NCBI GenBank assembly: GCA_965237765.1
Contig: OZ250157.1
Span: 1,674,001-1,738,000 of the forward strand
DNA length: 64,000 nucleotides
Source of the DNA: WTGJ01 sp965237765
GTDB lineage: Bacteria > Chloroflexota > Anaerolineae > Aggregatilineales > Phototrophicaceae
Reading direction: 5' to 3'
Translations under genes and position numbers: made by a program
The notes under the pieces: generated by a model
Seen by the model: the letters and a program-made list of their open reading frames with translations, nothing else
The model's database searches: none
What the model was told of the DNA's origin: nothing
Shown: one piece after another, positions 45,842 to 55,648 of the stretch
Layout of the letters: each line of letters begins with the position of its first letter
How positions within the stretch are numbered: the first letter of the stretch is position 1

Positions 45842-46751
45842 CGACATGACGGCGCGCGTGCCGGCCATCCGCCATGGCGCCGTGCGGCGCGATATGGCCG
45901 TCCGCCAGGTCGGCCGCGCCCTCGGTCTGGTCACTACGCCCATCCTCGCCTACGCCTTTCTCTGGCTGCCCATCATCGTGCTAATCATATTTTCCTTCAA
46001 CGAATCGAAATCCGTCTCGCGCCTCAGTGGTTTCTCGTTCGGTTGGTACGACGGCATCTTCGCCAATGTGGTCGGCACTGGCGAAGATTTCTCGACGGAC
46101 GAGATGTTAGAATCCTTCCAGAACAGCCTCGTAATCGCCAGTATATCGACACTAATCTCGACCATCATCGGCACGATGGTCGCGTTGGCGCTGGTGCGCG
46201 GCCGCTTCCCCGGCAAGCGCATCCTGGATGGCCTGCTCTATTTCCCCCTGGTCATCCCGGAAATCACGCAGGGGATTTCGTTGCTGCTCTTTTTCAGCAT
46301 CCTGACGAAGTGGTGGCGGGCGATGAGTGGACAGGTCGTTCAGCGCGGCTATGGCACCGTCATCATCGCGCATGTCGCTTTCAGCATCAGTTTCGTCGCC
46401 CTGGTGGTGCGCGCGCGCCTGGTGGATATGAACCCCAATTACGAAGAGGCGGCGCGCGATTTGGGCGCGAATGAATGGCGCACCTTCTGGCGCATCACCT
46501 TTCCCCTCATCCTGCCGGGCGTCTTGGCGGGCGCTTTGTTGGCGCTCACGATCTCGCTGGATGATTTCGTCGTCACTTTTTTCACGCGCGGCGCCGGCCT
46601 CGATACGTTGCCCATCTTCGTCTTTGGCTTGCTCAAGCTGAGCCCGACGCCGGCCATCAACGCGATCTCCACCCTGATGCTCGTGCTCTCCTCCTTGCTG
46701 GTGGGCATTTCACTCACCTTGCAAGGGCGGGAGGCGCGCGGCCGCTTCTGA
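45834..46751 (+). CDS. potC: Spermidine/putrescine ABC transporter permease (PotC type)
   Basis: 305-residue permease. The N-terminus has an extra hydrophilic leader of ~30 residues before the first helix (TPILAYAFLWLPIIVLIIFSFN). The EAA loop EEAARDLGANEWRTFWR and the PotC hallmark LDDFVVTFFTRGAG are present. Paired with PotB by an eight-base overlap and followed by two binding-protein genes. Confidence 0.92.
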   Translation: MPDDMTARVPAIRHGAVRRDMAVRQVGRALGLVTTPILAYAFLWLPIIVLIIFSFNESKSVSRLSGFSFGWYDGIFANVVGTGEDFSTDEMLESFQNSLVIASISTLISTIIGTMVALALVRGRFPGKRILDGLLYFPLVIPEITQGISLLLFFSILTKWWRAMSGQVVQRGYGTVIIAHVAFSISFVALVVRARLVDMNPNYEEAARDLGANEWRTFWRITFPLILPGVLAGALLALTISLDDFVVTFFTRGAGLDTLPIFVFGLLKLSPTPAINAISTLMLVLSSLLVGISLTLQGREARGRF

Positions 46752-46787
46752 CCGTTGGTAGGAATAGTCCGAAAAGGAGAAGGAAAA

Positions 46788-47876
46788 ATGAGGAAATGGA
46801 TTGGTTGTTTGCTGGCGCTGCTCTTACTGACGCCGGCGCTGCTCTTCGCACAGGAGGAAGAGATGATGGCTTGGGAATGCCCGATGGGTTACGAAGGGCA
46901 GACCTTGAATGTCTTCAACTGGTCGACGTATATCGCCGAAGATACCATCCCCAATTTCGAAGAAGCCTGCGGTGTGACGGTGAACTACGACATCTACGAG
47001 AGCAACGAAGCGATGCTCGCCATCATCCGCCAGGGCAACCCGGGCTATGACATCATCGTGCCCACAGGCGATACGGTCGCAACCATGATCCGCGACGAGT
47101 TGCTCGTGCCGCTGAATATGATGATGATCCCCAACATGGCCAACCTCAGCCCCGACCTGCTCGACCCTAGCTATGACCCCGGCAACGTCTATTCGTTGCC
47201 CTACCAATGGGGCACGGTCGGCATCGGCTACAACACCGAGAAGTTGCCCGATGGCATCTCCAGCTGGGAAGATGTCTGGGCTCACGATGGCCCCGTCGCC
47301 TGGATCGACGACCGCCGCGCGATGTTTGGCTTCGCGCTCGTCCTGCTCGGTTATGACCCGAATACGGACGCCGCCGGCGAAATCTCCGAGGCGCGCGATT
47401 ACCTCATCGAGCGCAGCGGCAACGTCGTGGCCATCGCGGCTGACGATGGGCAGGTGATGCTTGAGCGCGGCGATGTGGATATCACCGTCGAATACAACGG
47501 CGATATCCTGGCGCTGGCCGATGAATGCGAATGCGACACCTACGCCTATGTGCTGCCAATGGAAGGCACAGGACTCTGGACGGATAACCTGGCCATCCCC
47601 GTCGACGCGCCGAATCCGGAGCTGGCGATGGTCTTCATCGATTACATCCTGGATGCGCAGGTCGGCGCGGATATCAGCAACTACACCGCTTACGCCTCGC
47701 CCAACCAGGCGGCCATCGACCTTGGCTTGATTGACGAGGAGATGCTGATGGATAACTCCATCTATCCCTCGGAAGAGACGCGTATGAATCTCTTCACCAT
47801 CAAGGATTCGACGGCTGAACAGGATGAGCTGTACAACAATGCCTGGGATGAACTGCTGATCTTCGTTGGCGGCTGA
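46788..47876 (+). CDS. potD: Polyamine-binding protein (PotD type), copy 1
   Basis: 362-residue periplasmic/extracellular binding protein of the PotD/PotF family. The ATG at 46788 follows GGAGAAGGA; the signal peptide ends LLFAQE without a lipobox. The NVFNWSTYIAEDT opening, SNEAMLAIIRQGNPGYDIIVP and LPYQWGTVGIGYNTEKLP are family signatures, and FIDYILDAQVGADISNYTAYASPN marks the C-terminal lobe. Close paralogue follows, and each copy is flanked by a stem-loop. Confidence 0.92.
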   Translation: MRKWIGCLLALLLLTPALLFAQEEEMMAWECPMGYEGQTLNVFNWSTYIAEDTIPNFEEACGVTVNYDIYESNEAMLAIIRQGNPGYDIIVPTGDTVATMIRDELLVPLNMMMIPNMANLSPDLLDPSYDPGNVYSLPYQWGTVGIGYNTEKLPDGISSWEDVWAHDGPVAWIDDRRAMFGFALVLLGYDPNTDAAGEISEARDYLIERSGNVVAIAADDGQVMLERGDVDITVEYNGDILALADECECDTYAYVLPMEGTGLWTDNLAIPVDAPNPELAMVFIDYILDAQVGADISNYTAYASPNQAAIDLGLIDEEMLMDNSIYPSEETRMNLFTIKDSTAEQDELYNNAWDELLIFVGG

Positions 47877-47889
47877 TTCCGGCCAAGGT

Positions 47890-47922
47890 GGGAGCGCGTT
47901 TCGGTATACGGGGCGCGCTCCC
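47890..47922 (+). promoter_or_regulatory. Stem-loop after potD copy 1
   Basis: GGGAGCGCG (47890-47898) pairs perfectly with CGCGCTCCC (47914-47922) around a 15-base loop; no T tract. It is positioned to protect the upstream potD mRNA or to reduce read-through. Confidence 0.6.
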
Positions 47923-47942
47923 CAGATTAAAGGAGAAGGGAA

Positions 47943-49031
47943 ATGCAAGAATGGATGGGCTGTGTGCTGGCGCTACTCTTGCTATCGCCGGCGCTGCTCC
48001 TCGCTCAGGAGGAAGGGATGACGGTTTGGGAATGCCCACCCGGTTACGAGGGGCAGACCCTGCATGTGGCCAATTGGCCGCTCTATCTCGCGGAAGATAC
48101 CCTCTCGAATTTTGAGGAATCCTGCGGCGTTACCCTGAATTACGAGGTCTATATCAGCAACGAAATCCTGCTCACCATCCTTCGGAAGGGCACCTCGGGT
48201 TACGACGTCGTCGTACCCACCGGCTATGCCGTCACCACCATGATTCGGGACGGGCTGCTCCAGCCGCTCGATATGACGAAGATCCCCAACAGGGCCAATG
48301 TGCGGCCGGATTTGCTGAATCCCGATTATGACCCCGGCAATGTCTACACCTTGCCCTATCAATGGGGCACAATCGCGGTCGCTTACAACACCGAGAAGGT
48401 ATCCGAAGATCTCTCCAGCTGGGAGCAGGTGTGGGAGCATGATGGCCCCGTGGCCTGGATCGAAGACCGCCGCATGATGTTCGGTTTTGCGCTCATCCTC
48501 CTGGGCTATGACCCCAATACGGAAGACGCGGAGCAAATTGCCGAGGCCAGCGCTTACCTCGAAGAGCGCAGCGGCAACGTGGTGGCCTTAGCCACCGATA
48601 ACTTTCGAGACCTGCTCGCGAATGGCGATGTCGATATTACCCTCGCCTATGATGGCTACATCCTTTCGTTGATCGAGCAATGCGAATGCGATACCTACGC
48701 CTACGCCTTGATGGAGGAAGCGTCAGGAATCTGGATCGATAACATGGCCGTCCCCAGTGACGCGCCCAATCCCGAACTGGCGATGGTCTTCATCGATTAC
48801 ATCCTCGACCCGCAAGTCGGCGCCGCTATTAGCAATGCCACCGCCTACGCTTCGCCCAACCAGGCAGCCATTGACCAGGAATTGATCGATCAATCCCTGC
48901 GGCAGAATAACCCCGGTTATTCTATGGAAGAATCGGACGCCCACTTCTTCTCAATCGTGGAACTATCCGCCGAGCAAGAGCAACGCTACAACGACGCATG
49001 GGAAGAATTGTTGAGCGCCATCAGCTTCTGA
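47943..49031 (+). CDS. potD: Polyamine-binding protein (PotD type), copy 2
   Basis: 362-residue tandem paralogue of the previous gene. It keeps LPYQWGTIAVAYNTEKV and FIDYILDPQVGAAISNATAYASPN, but the ligand-region segment NWSTYIAEDT is NWPLYLAEDT and the hinge EYNGDILA becomes AYDGYILS, so ligand preference may differ. The signal peptide ends LLLAQE. AGGAGAAGG precedes the ATG at 47943. Both binding proteins presumably share the one PotABC membrane complex. Confidence 0.92.
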   Translation: MQEWMGCVLALLLLSPALLLAQEEGMTVWECPPGYEGQTLHVANWPLYLAEDTLSNFEESCGVTLNYEVYISNEILLTILRKGTSGYDVVVPTGYAVTTMIRDGLLQPLDMTKIPNRANVRPDLLNPDYDPGNVYTLPYQWGTIAVAYNTEKVSEDLSSWEQVWEHDGPVAWIEDRRMMFGFALILLGYDPNTEDAEQIAEASAYLEERSGNVVALATDNFRDLLANGDVDITLAYDGYILSLIEQCECDTYAYALMEEASGIWIDNMAVPSDAPNPELAMVFIDYILDPQVGAAISNATAYASPNQAAIDQELIDQSLRQNNPGYSMEESDAHFFSIVELSAEQEQRYNDAWEELLSAISF

Positions 49032-49045
49032 CCGGGTAACGGTAA

Positions 49046-49078
49046 GTGGGCGCGTTTCGCCAAACAGGGCGTGCCCAC
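49046..49078 (+). promoter_or_regulatory. Stem-loop between potD copy 2 and potA
   Basis: GTGGGCGCG (49046-49054) pairs with CGTGCCCAC (49070-49078) with one G-T wobble around a 15-base loop, again without a T tract. It lies at the same relative place as the hairpin after the first potD and seems to be a duplicated element. It excludes a GTG at 49046 as the potA start. Confidence 0.6.
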
Positions 49079-49108
49079 CTTACTCGAATGCGCATTGGGG
49101 TGAGCGGC

Positions 49109-50248
49109 ATGAGCGTGATGGATGTCGAGCTCGTAGAAGTCAGCAAGGAGTTCCGCGGTCGGCAGCAGGACGTGCTGGCCGTGCGCGATCTGAGCCTGGC
49201 CGTCGCCCCCGGCGAGTTCTTCGCCTTGCTCGGCCCCAGCGGTTGCGGGAAGACGACCACCCTGCGCATGATCGCCGGTTTCGAGCAGCCGACCCACGGA
49301 CAGGTGCTCATCCGTGGCGTGGCCATGCAGGGCATCCCCCCCTTCCATCGGCCGGTGAACACGGTGTTTCAAGATTATGCGCTCTTCCCGCATATGACGG
49401 TCGCGCAGAACGTGGAATTCGGCTTGCGTATGGCCGGTCTGGCGCGCGAAGAAGCCGAGAATCGTGCAGCCGCAGTGCTGGATCTGGTGCAATTGCCCGG
49501 CGTGAGTTCGCGGCGGCCGCGCCAGCTCAGCGGCGGGCAACAGCAGCGGGTGGCCCTGGCGCGCGCCCTGGTCAATGAGCCGGCCGTCCTGCTGCTCGAT
49601 GAGCCGCTCGGCGCCCTGGATCTGAAACTGCGCAAGCAGATGCAATACGAACTGAAAGCGATGCAGCAGCGCCTCGGTATTAGCTTCATCTACGTGACGC
49701 ACGACCAGGAAGAAGCGATGACGATGGCCGATCGCATCGGCGTGATGCACGACGGCCAGTTGTTGCAAATCGGCGCCCCGGAAGAAATTTACGAACAACC
49801 GGCAGATCGCTTCGTTGCCGATTTCATCGGCGAGACAAATTTCCTGGAAGGCCGGCTGGAAGAAACGAAGGGCGAGCGGGGCGTCGTGCGCACCCGCGCA
49901 GGTGGGTTGGTATTGCAGGGCACGCTACCGGCGGAACGGATCGTGAGCGGCGAAGACGTTACGCTCACCATTCGCCCGGAGAAGCTGACCTTAGCCGCGG
50001 CGCAAAAGGATGAGCAGGAGCCCAATGCCAGCGCCGATCCTGACGCGGAGACCACGCACCTGCCGGCCACGGTGGTGGCGACGACTTACATCGGCACGGA
50101 CACGCGCTACGAAGTGGAATTGGCTGGTGGCGCGCGCTTGACGGTGCGGCTACAGAATTTCGGCGCGCGCTACGATACGACCTATGCAGTCGGCGAGGCC
50201 GTCCAACTGCGCTGGGACGCGGCGAACGCGCGCGTGTTGGCGCGGTGA
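49109..50248 (+). CDS. potA: Spermidine/putrescine ABC transporter ATPase (PotA type)
   Basis: 379-residue ATPase. Walker A is GPSGCGKTT, the signature LSGGQQQRVALARAL, Walker B VLLLDEPLGALD, H-loop VTHDQEEA. A C-terminal TOBE domain (about 260-379) is present. The ATG at 49109, preceded by GGGGTGAG, is preferred to earlier frames inside the hairpin. Closes a complete potB-potC-potD-potD-potA operon; having potA last rather than first is less usual. Confidence 0.93.
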   Translation: MSVMDVELVEVSKEFRGRQQDVLAVRDLSLAVAPGEFFALLGPSGCGKTTTLRMIAGFEQPTHGQVLIRGVAMQGIPPFHRPVNTVFQDYALFPHMTVAQNVEFGLRMAGLAREEAENRAAAVLDLVQLPGVSSRRPRQLSGGQQQRVALARALVNEPAVLLLDEPLGALDLKLRKQMQYELKAMQQRLGISFIYVTHDQEEAMTMADRIGVMHDGQLLQIGAPEEIYEQPADRFVADFIGETNFLEGRLEETKGERGVVRTRAGGLVLQGTLPAERIVSGEDVTLTIRPEKLTLAAAQKDEQEPNASADPDAETTHLPATVVATTYIGTDTRYEVELAGGARLTVRLQNFGARYDTTYAVGEAVQLRWDAANARVLAR

Positions 50249-50261
50249 GCTTATAGCAAAA

Positions 50262-52771
50262 ATGCGCAGAAAATTCGCTTGTGCTTTAATTTTTTTATTC
50301 AGTTCACTTTTAATAGTGGGAGACTACAGTTTCGCCCAAAATCGCCAAGATTACATCATCACGCATGAACCCTCCGTCAATGTCCGGCCCTGCCCGCGCT
50401 TCACGGAGGAATGTAACGCTATCTATCGCTTGCCAGCGGGAACAATCATTCTTAATGCTGTAGTTGTTCGGGGAGATCAGTATAATTCAAGTGACCAGTG
50501 GATTCGCTTCTGGCGTGATGGCGCAATCGTCTTCGTCATAGTAGTCTGGTTAGCATACTGGCGAGTAGTCTGGAAAGCAGTCCAGTCAGTTTAACGCAAA
50601 CTAATTCTGATCTCGCAGAAGTGGAACGGGCACACGCATGGGTGACTTTATATAATGATTACTACCATTCTGGAACTGCGGGTTCTGCAAGGGCTTCCAT
50701 GCAGATCTCTTGGAGTGTAAGTGCTGAAAATATTCATGTCTATGTAGATGATGTGCATTGTTTCAATAGCATACGTGCCTTTGAAAACAAGTTAACTTTA
50801 CTTACGTGTTCAAATATTAATGAAGTCTGGAGCCTTGGAGACATCGAGCTAATTCAACTAATCATTATAGGGGAGAATATTGACGATCCGGAGGAGGTGC
50901 TACGATGTGGTAGGCATAATGATTCCACATATTGGCAGTTGCTCTTTGCTTGTGTATTAGAAGAATTTCAACCAGCTCCAACTCCTACAGTTGGACCTAC
51001 ACATACTCCTACTCCAACTCGCCAGGCTACTAGCACCACACGCCCAACACGCACACCTCAACCAACCTCTATCGTTCGATGTGACCACTTAACCTTCCCA
51101 ATAAACGGCTCAATGGAATCCAGGAGGAACATTTTCGAGCGCTGGTTAGAATGTCAGCACAGTCTTAGGGTCATTGAATTCAGAAGATTGTCCGATGAAG
51201 AAAGAATGTTTGACATCTGGTCGGAATTTGTCGAGTTTGCTTGTGGTTTTACTGCAGATCCTAATTATTGGGTTGTTGATCCAGAATGGCGTTGCAAGCA
51301 ATTATCTCGGAATCGAGACGATTTAATTGCACCTCCTTGTGGCACTGTCCAGTTGATTGGAAACGAAATCAATCGCAATAGAATCTTTGATAGATGGCTA
51401 GAATGTGAATTTAGCATCAGATATGATCAATATCGAAGACTTCATATAACGATGGCAGAACCGATTGGATGGGCTTTTGTAACAGCTGCTTGTGGAGAAG
51501 AAACACCAACGTATTACTGGCAGATTAATGAGAATGGGTCTTGTGAGCGCAGGAGTGTTCGAACAGGTGAGATTCTTCCTACCTTTACTCCTACAATGGC
51601 GCCAACTCAAACTCCAAGACCTACCCAAACACCAAGACCAACTCCTACCCCTAACGCAACACGTATTGCCGAACAAAGTAAAAATCCGCAGTGTGACCAT
51701 ATAGTATTCCCTATCAATGGCTCCGTAGATTCCCGAAGTAACGTCTTTGAGCGCTGGTTAGAATGTCATTTTGATATTCGGAGAAGTGAGTTTGAGAATT
51801 TATTTAATAATGAAAGAATGTCAGTCATTTGGGAGAATTTTGTAGAGTTTGCCTGCGGTAATGCTTCGCACCCTGAATATTGGATTATTGATGCAGCTTG
51901 GCGATGTAAGAAGTGGTCTAAGAATCGGGAAGAAGTTAACATACCTCCTTGTGGACCTGTGCAGCTTGTAGGAAGCTCTACCAATCGAGCGAGAATCATA
52001 AACAACTGGTTAGCCTGTGAATTTAATATTGATTTAGACCAGCCATATGAATTGCATGAATCATTAGCTGTGCCGATATATTTTGCCCTTGTAATTACTG
52101 CCTGTGGGGAGGAGACCACGACTTCTTCTTGGTACATTGATGAATCTTTTTCATGCGCGCGCAGGCATATCCGGACTGGTGAGATCCTTCCCACATTTAC
52201 TCCTACAAAAGCACCATCTCAAGTCCCAACTGCGACTCTAACACCGAGTCCGACCAGAACTCCATACCCAACACCAACTCTTACATGTGGACCGGAAGAA
52301 CTTATGGGAAGTGTAATCAACCGAGTTGCAATTTTCGAACGATGGTTGACATGTAAGCACAATATAGAGTTCGAGGTTTTCTGGGATTTGTCAGAGAGCA
52401 GGTGGAGTGATATATGGTGGGACTTCGTGGAGGCTTCTTGTGGTAGAAATAGTGGAGAATTTTATTGGAATATTGACCTCGATTCTTGGGAATGTGAACG
52501 GATCAAATGGGGTGAAGTATCCAATTGTGATCCAATAGAATTATCGGGTTCGTTGATTAACCGATTACTGATTTTCGAACAGTGGCTGACTTGTGAATAT
52601 GACATGGATTTCACTACATTTAACAACATCATAAATGAGAGTAGACAATCCCAAATCCTAGATGAGTTTGCACTACTTGCCTGTGGTTCCGATGCTGACG
52701 ACAATTCATGGTATTTGGATGATAACTGGGTATGTCAAAATGATAATCAAAATGATGGATATAGTGCGTAA
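50262..52771 (+). CDS. Secreted protein: SH3-like domain plus six cysteine-rich repeats and Thr-Pro linkers (one frameshift)
   Basis: The signal peptide is MRRKFACALIFLFSSLLIVGDYSFAQ, followed by an SH3-like domain (SVNVRPCPRF to VHSSLVS). The break at 50536-50537 is one missing base: GAIVFV continues as HSSLVSILASS. A ~110-residue region follows, then six ~70-residue repeats starting near 51080, 51338, 51692, 51949, 52284 and 52525. Each opens with C(D/G)xxxxxxGS, has an NIFERWLxC core, then an IWxxFVxxACG segment and a closing YWxIDxxWxC. Thr-Pro-rich linkers separate repeat pairs. Four conserved cysteines per repeat suggest disulfides outside the cell. No known family is recognised. AT-rich. 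Confidence 0.72.
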
Positions 52772-52825
52772 TTGCCCTTCCATGTAACCAACGCCCGCGA
52801 GCTGCTGCACCAGCGAAGGATCTCA

Positions 52826-53773
52826 GTGACAACAGCCATCCAAGAAAACGAGTGTCGCCGAGCAGACTTCCTGCGCCAATTGAGCAGCAGCGGCAAGCTC
52901 CGTTACAAGCGCTATGGCGGTTCGCTGCTGCGTTATGCGGGTGGCAAGAGTCGCGCCGTTGGGTTGATATTGGAGAAGATACCGTCGGGTGTGCGGCGTT
53001 TGGTCGCCCCCTTCCTTGGCGGTGGCTCGGTTGAGCTGGCCTGCGCGCTCGAGCTGGGGATCGAGGTGCGCGGATACGATGTCTTCGATGTGCTGTGCAA
53101 TTATTGGCAGGTGCAGCTGTCTCGGCCGCGTGAATTGGCGGCGCGCCTCGCCGAATACGAGCCCACGCGCGCAACCTTTGCCGACGCCAAAGCGCGCTTG
53201 CAGGCACATTGGCGAGGAGAAAAAAGTTTGCCAGCCATGTTGCTAGCTTCAGATTATTATTTCACTTTCAATACTTCCTATGGTCCACAATTCTTGGGTT
53301 GGCCATCCAGCGTCTATATGGACGAAAGTCGCTGGTGCAAGATGGTGACGAAAGTGCGCGATTTCAAAGCACCCAATTTGAGGGTTTGCACCGCCTCGTT
53401 TGAACAAATCTTGCCGCAACACCGCGATGATTTCCTCTATTGCGACCCGCCGTATTACTTGGATGAAGGCAAGATGTTCATCGGCATCTACCCACAGCGC
53501 AATTTCCCAGTGCACCATGCTGGCTTTGACCATGCGCGCTTGCGGGATGAGCTGCGCGCGCACCGCGGTGGTTTCCTGCTCTCTTATAACGATTGTCCCA
53601 TCATCCGCGAGTGGTATGCCGATTGCGAAATCTCGACGCCCAGCTGGCAATACTCGCTCGGGCAGGGCGAGACGCGCATCGGCGCCAACCGGCAGCGCGA
53701 TAACGGGAGCAGCCACGTGAAGCGATCGCATGAGTTATTGATTTATCGAGCGCCGGATAAATGGCCCGCCTAG
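52826..53773 (+). CDS. D12-class DNA adenine methylase (second copy)
   Basis: 315-residue N6-adenine methyltransferase. It has the SAM motif LRYAGGKSRAV, PFLGGGSVELA, and the catalytic DPPY at 207-210 in FLYCDPPYYLDEG. The longer FTFNTSYGPQFLGWPSSVY insert distinguishes it from the AT-rich methylase at 3007, so target site may differ. The GTG at 52826 follows GAAGGA; a TTG at 52772 abutting the repeat protein is less likely. Native composition. No restriction gene adjacent. Confidence 0.9.
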   Translation: MTTAIQENECRRADFLRQLSSSGKLRYKRYGGSLLRYAGGKSRAVGLILEKIPSGVRRLVAPFLGGGSVELACALELGIEVRGYDVFDVLCNYWQVQLSRPRELAARLAEYEPTRATFADAKARLQAHWRGEKSLPAMLLASDYYFTFNTSYGPQFLGWPSSVYMDESRWCKMVTKVRDFKAPNLRVCTASFEQILPQHRDDFLYCDPPYYLDEGKMFIGIYPQRNFPVHHAGFDHARLRDELRAHRGGFLLSYNDCPIIREWYADCEISTPSWQYSLGQGETRIGANRQRDNGSSHVKRSHELLIYRAPDKWPA

Positions 53774-53937
53774 AACTAGATGTTCGTTGCGAATGAAGCT
53801 TGATGCGCAGGGTCTGCCTCGCCCAATCCTGCCGCTGCAGTTGAAAACATCCATTGACTCACGCAATCGCCTGAAAATGGGTATCATGTACTGAAATTGG
53901 ATCTGGCAAGCAGGTAGCAAGAATCGAGGAGCCCCCC

Positions 53938-55035
53938 ATGCCCCGCATCCGCACACTCGAGCTCACCGGATCGCCCTACGAGATGGGCTGGCAACACGGC
54001 ATTGCCTACGCCGAAGCCATCCGCCATTTCAGCGACGAGCGCGTGCTGCTCAGCGGCGCGCCCAAATGGACGGGCTGCTCGCTCGATTCCGCGCAGGTGC
54101 TTGCCCTCGCCGAAGCCTGCCTCCCCGCCCACCACGCCTATTCGCCCGCGCTGATGGCCGAGCTGCAGGGCATGGCAGACGCCAGTGACGAGAGCCTGCC
54201 GCGCCTGATTGTCAACAACGGTTTCACCGATTTCATCGATACCGTCTACGCTCTCGGCGAGCGCGGCCAACAACCAGAACCGGAATACGAAGCGCACAAT
54301 TGCACCGCTTTCCTCATCGGCAACGAGGCGGCAGCGCATGGCCAGGCGATGTACGGCCAGACCTGGGATATGCACGCCAGCGCCACGCCCTATGTGCTCC
54401 TATTGCACGGCCGTCCCGATGACGGCCCGGCTTTCCTGACGCTCAGCGTCGCCGGTTGCGTGGGCATGATGGGCATGAACGAGGCGGGCATCTGCATCGG
54501 CGTCAACAACCTGATGGGCGGCGACGGGCAAATCGGTGTTACCTGGCCCTTCGTCATCCGCCGCGCGCTGGCGCAAACGACGCTCGAGGCAGCCCTGGCT
54601 TGCGTAACCCAGGCGCCCCTCGCCGGCGCGCACAACTACCTGCTGCTCAATCGCGAAGGGCGCGGTTTCAATATCGAGGCGATGTCCACGCGCCACGAAA
54701 TTACGCCCCTGAATGGCAGCGCGCTCGCGCATACCAACCATTGCCTCTTCGAATACACCGCTACTTGCGAACGCGCGCGGGAACCGCTGTCGCTCGCCAG
54801 CTCGGAGGCGCGGCTGCGCGTCGCGGAAGAATGGCTCACGCAGCGCCCGTCGTCGTCGGCCATCACGCCGGAAACGCTCATGGCCCTCACGCGGGATGAG
54901 GCGATCTGCCAGCGCCCGCAGCCGCCGCTGGATGTCGAGAGTTGCGGCGCGATCATCATGCGCCCGGCGGCGGGCGAACTTTGGGCCTGTTGGGGGCCGC
55001 CGGCCGATGGCGAATACGAGCGCTTCGTGATCTAA
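53938..55035 (+). CDS. C45 family autoproteolytic acyltransferase/peptidase
   Basis: 365 residues of the acyl-CoA:6-aminopenicillanic-acid acyltransferase (IAT, peptidase C45) type, an Ntn hydrolase. The putative nucleophile is the Cys in EAHNCTAFLIGN at about residue 122, where the family self-cleaves. Then TWDMHA, GMNEAGICIGVNNL and NYLLLNREG follow. Family members cleave or exchange amides; the bacterial role is generally unknown. Convergent with the lipoprotein gene: stop codons overlap by four bases. Confidence 0.85.
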   Translation: MPRIRTLELTGSPYEMGWQHGIAYAEAIRHFSDERVLLSGAPKWTGCSLDSAQVLALAEACLPAHHAYSPALMAELQGMADASDESLPRLIVNNGFTDFIDTVYALGERGQQPEPEYEAHNCTAFLIGNEAAAHGQAMYGQTWDMHASATPYVLLLHGRPDDGPAFLTLSVAGCVGMMGMNEAGICIGVNNLMGGDGQIGVTWPFVIRRALAQTTLEAALACVTQAPLAGAHNYLLLNREGRGFNIEAMSTRHEITPLNGSALAHTNHCLFEYTATCERAREPLSLASSEARLRVAEEWLTQRPSSSAITPETLMALTRDEAICQRPQPPLDVESCGAIIMRPAAGELWACWGPPADGEYERFVI

Positions 55036-55580
55036 CTGCTGAGCGCGGCGAAATGTTCGGCCAGCGTATCGCAGAGATCAGCGTGCGTGCCCGCATAGAC
55101 ATATAGGTAGTTGTCTTCGTTGGCGCTAAAGCTGCCGACCTTCAAGCAGTGGCTGCCGGCGACCTGGGCGATGGCCGGGCCACGCGTAACGCAGCTGAGG
55201 AAATTGCTGACCACGCGGTCCTGGTTGACTACGAGCAGCAAGCCGTACTTTCCCGCACTTAGAACGGTATACGTGCGAGCAGCCAGCGCCCCGGCTCGTT
55301 CGTAACATTGGCCCAGCGTGCCCACCCGTTCGATCAGGCCCGCCATCACGAAATTGCCGCTAAGCAAGTTGGCCGCAGCGAGGAACTGATCGATAGCGAA
55401 GAGCGCATCCAGCGTATCCATTTCTGAATAGCCAGGGATGTCGTGATATAGATATTGCTGGGCGGCGGCGGCATCCTGATCGCTGTCCCGCGTGCCATCG
55501 GTAGGCGTGCAGGCCATGGCCAGCAGGATCAGCAAGGTGCAAATCAGGCAGCGCGCCCGCCAATTCCTATCTCTGCTCAT
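55032..55580 (-). CDS. Hypothetical lipoprotein
   Basis: 182 residues with a basic start, a hydrophobic stretch and the lipobox LLAMAC, so the mature protein begins at Cys24 and is membrane anchored. The mature part has several cysteines (GQCYERAG, NFLSCVT, SHCLKVG, HADLCDT) and is otherwise unrecognised. Four bases of its 3' end overlap the convergent C45 gene. No other gene shares its strand nearby; the M23 peptidase gene starts divergently 69 bases upstream. Confidence 0.7.
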   Translation of the reverse strand: MSRDRNWRARCLICTLLILLAMACTPTDGTRDSDQDAAAAQQYLYHDIPGYSEMDTLDALFAIDQFLAAANLLSGNFVMAGLIERVGTLGQCYERAGALAARTYTVLSAGKYGLLLVVNQDRVVSNFLSCVTRGPAIAQVAGSHCLKVGSFSANEDNYLYVYAGTHADLCDTLAEHFAALSS

Positions 55581-55648
55581 GTCACCAGTATAAGCGCGGA
55601 AACGGATGGCGCTGGCAAGCGTACGCTGCGGCTGCTAGGCTTGCGCGG

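Noticed and set aside
46824..47948. 374-codon minus-strand frame over potD
   Set aside because: It is a His/Asp/Val-rich shadow typical of antisense GC-rich genes, with PotD motifs intact on the other strand.
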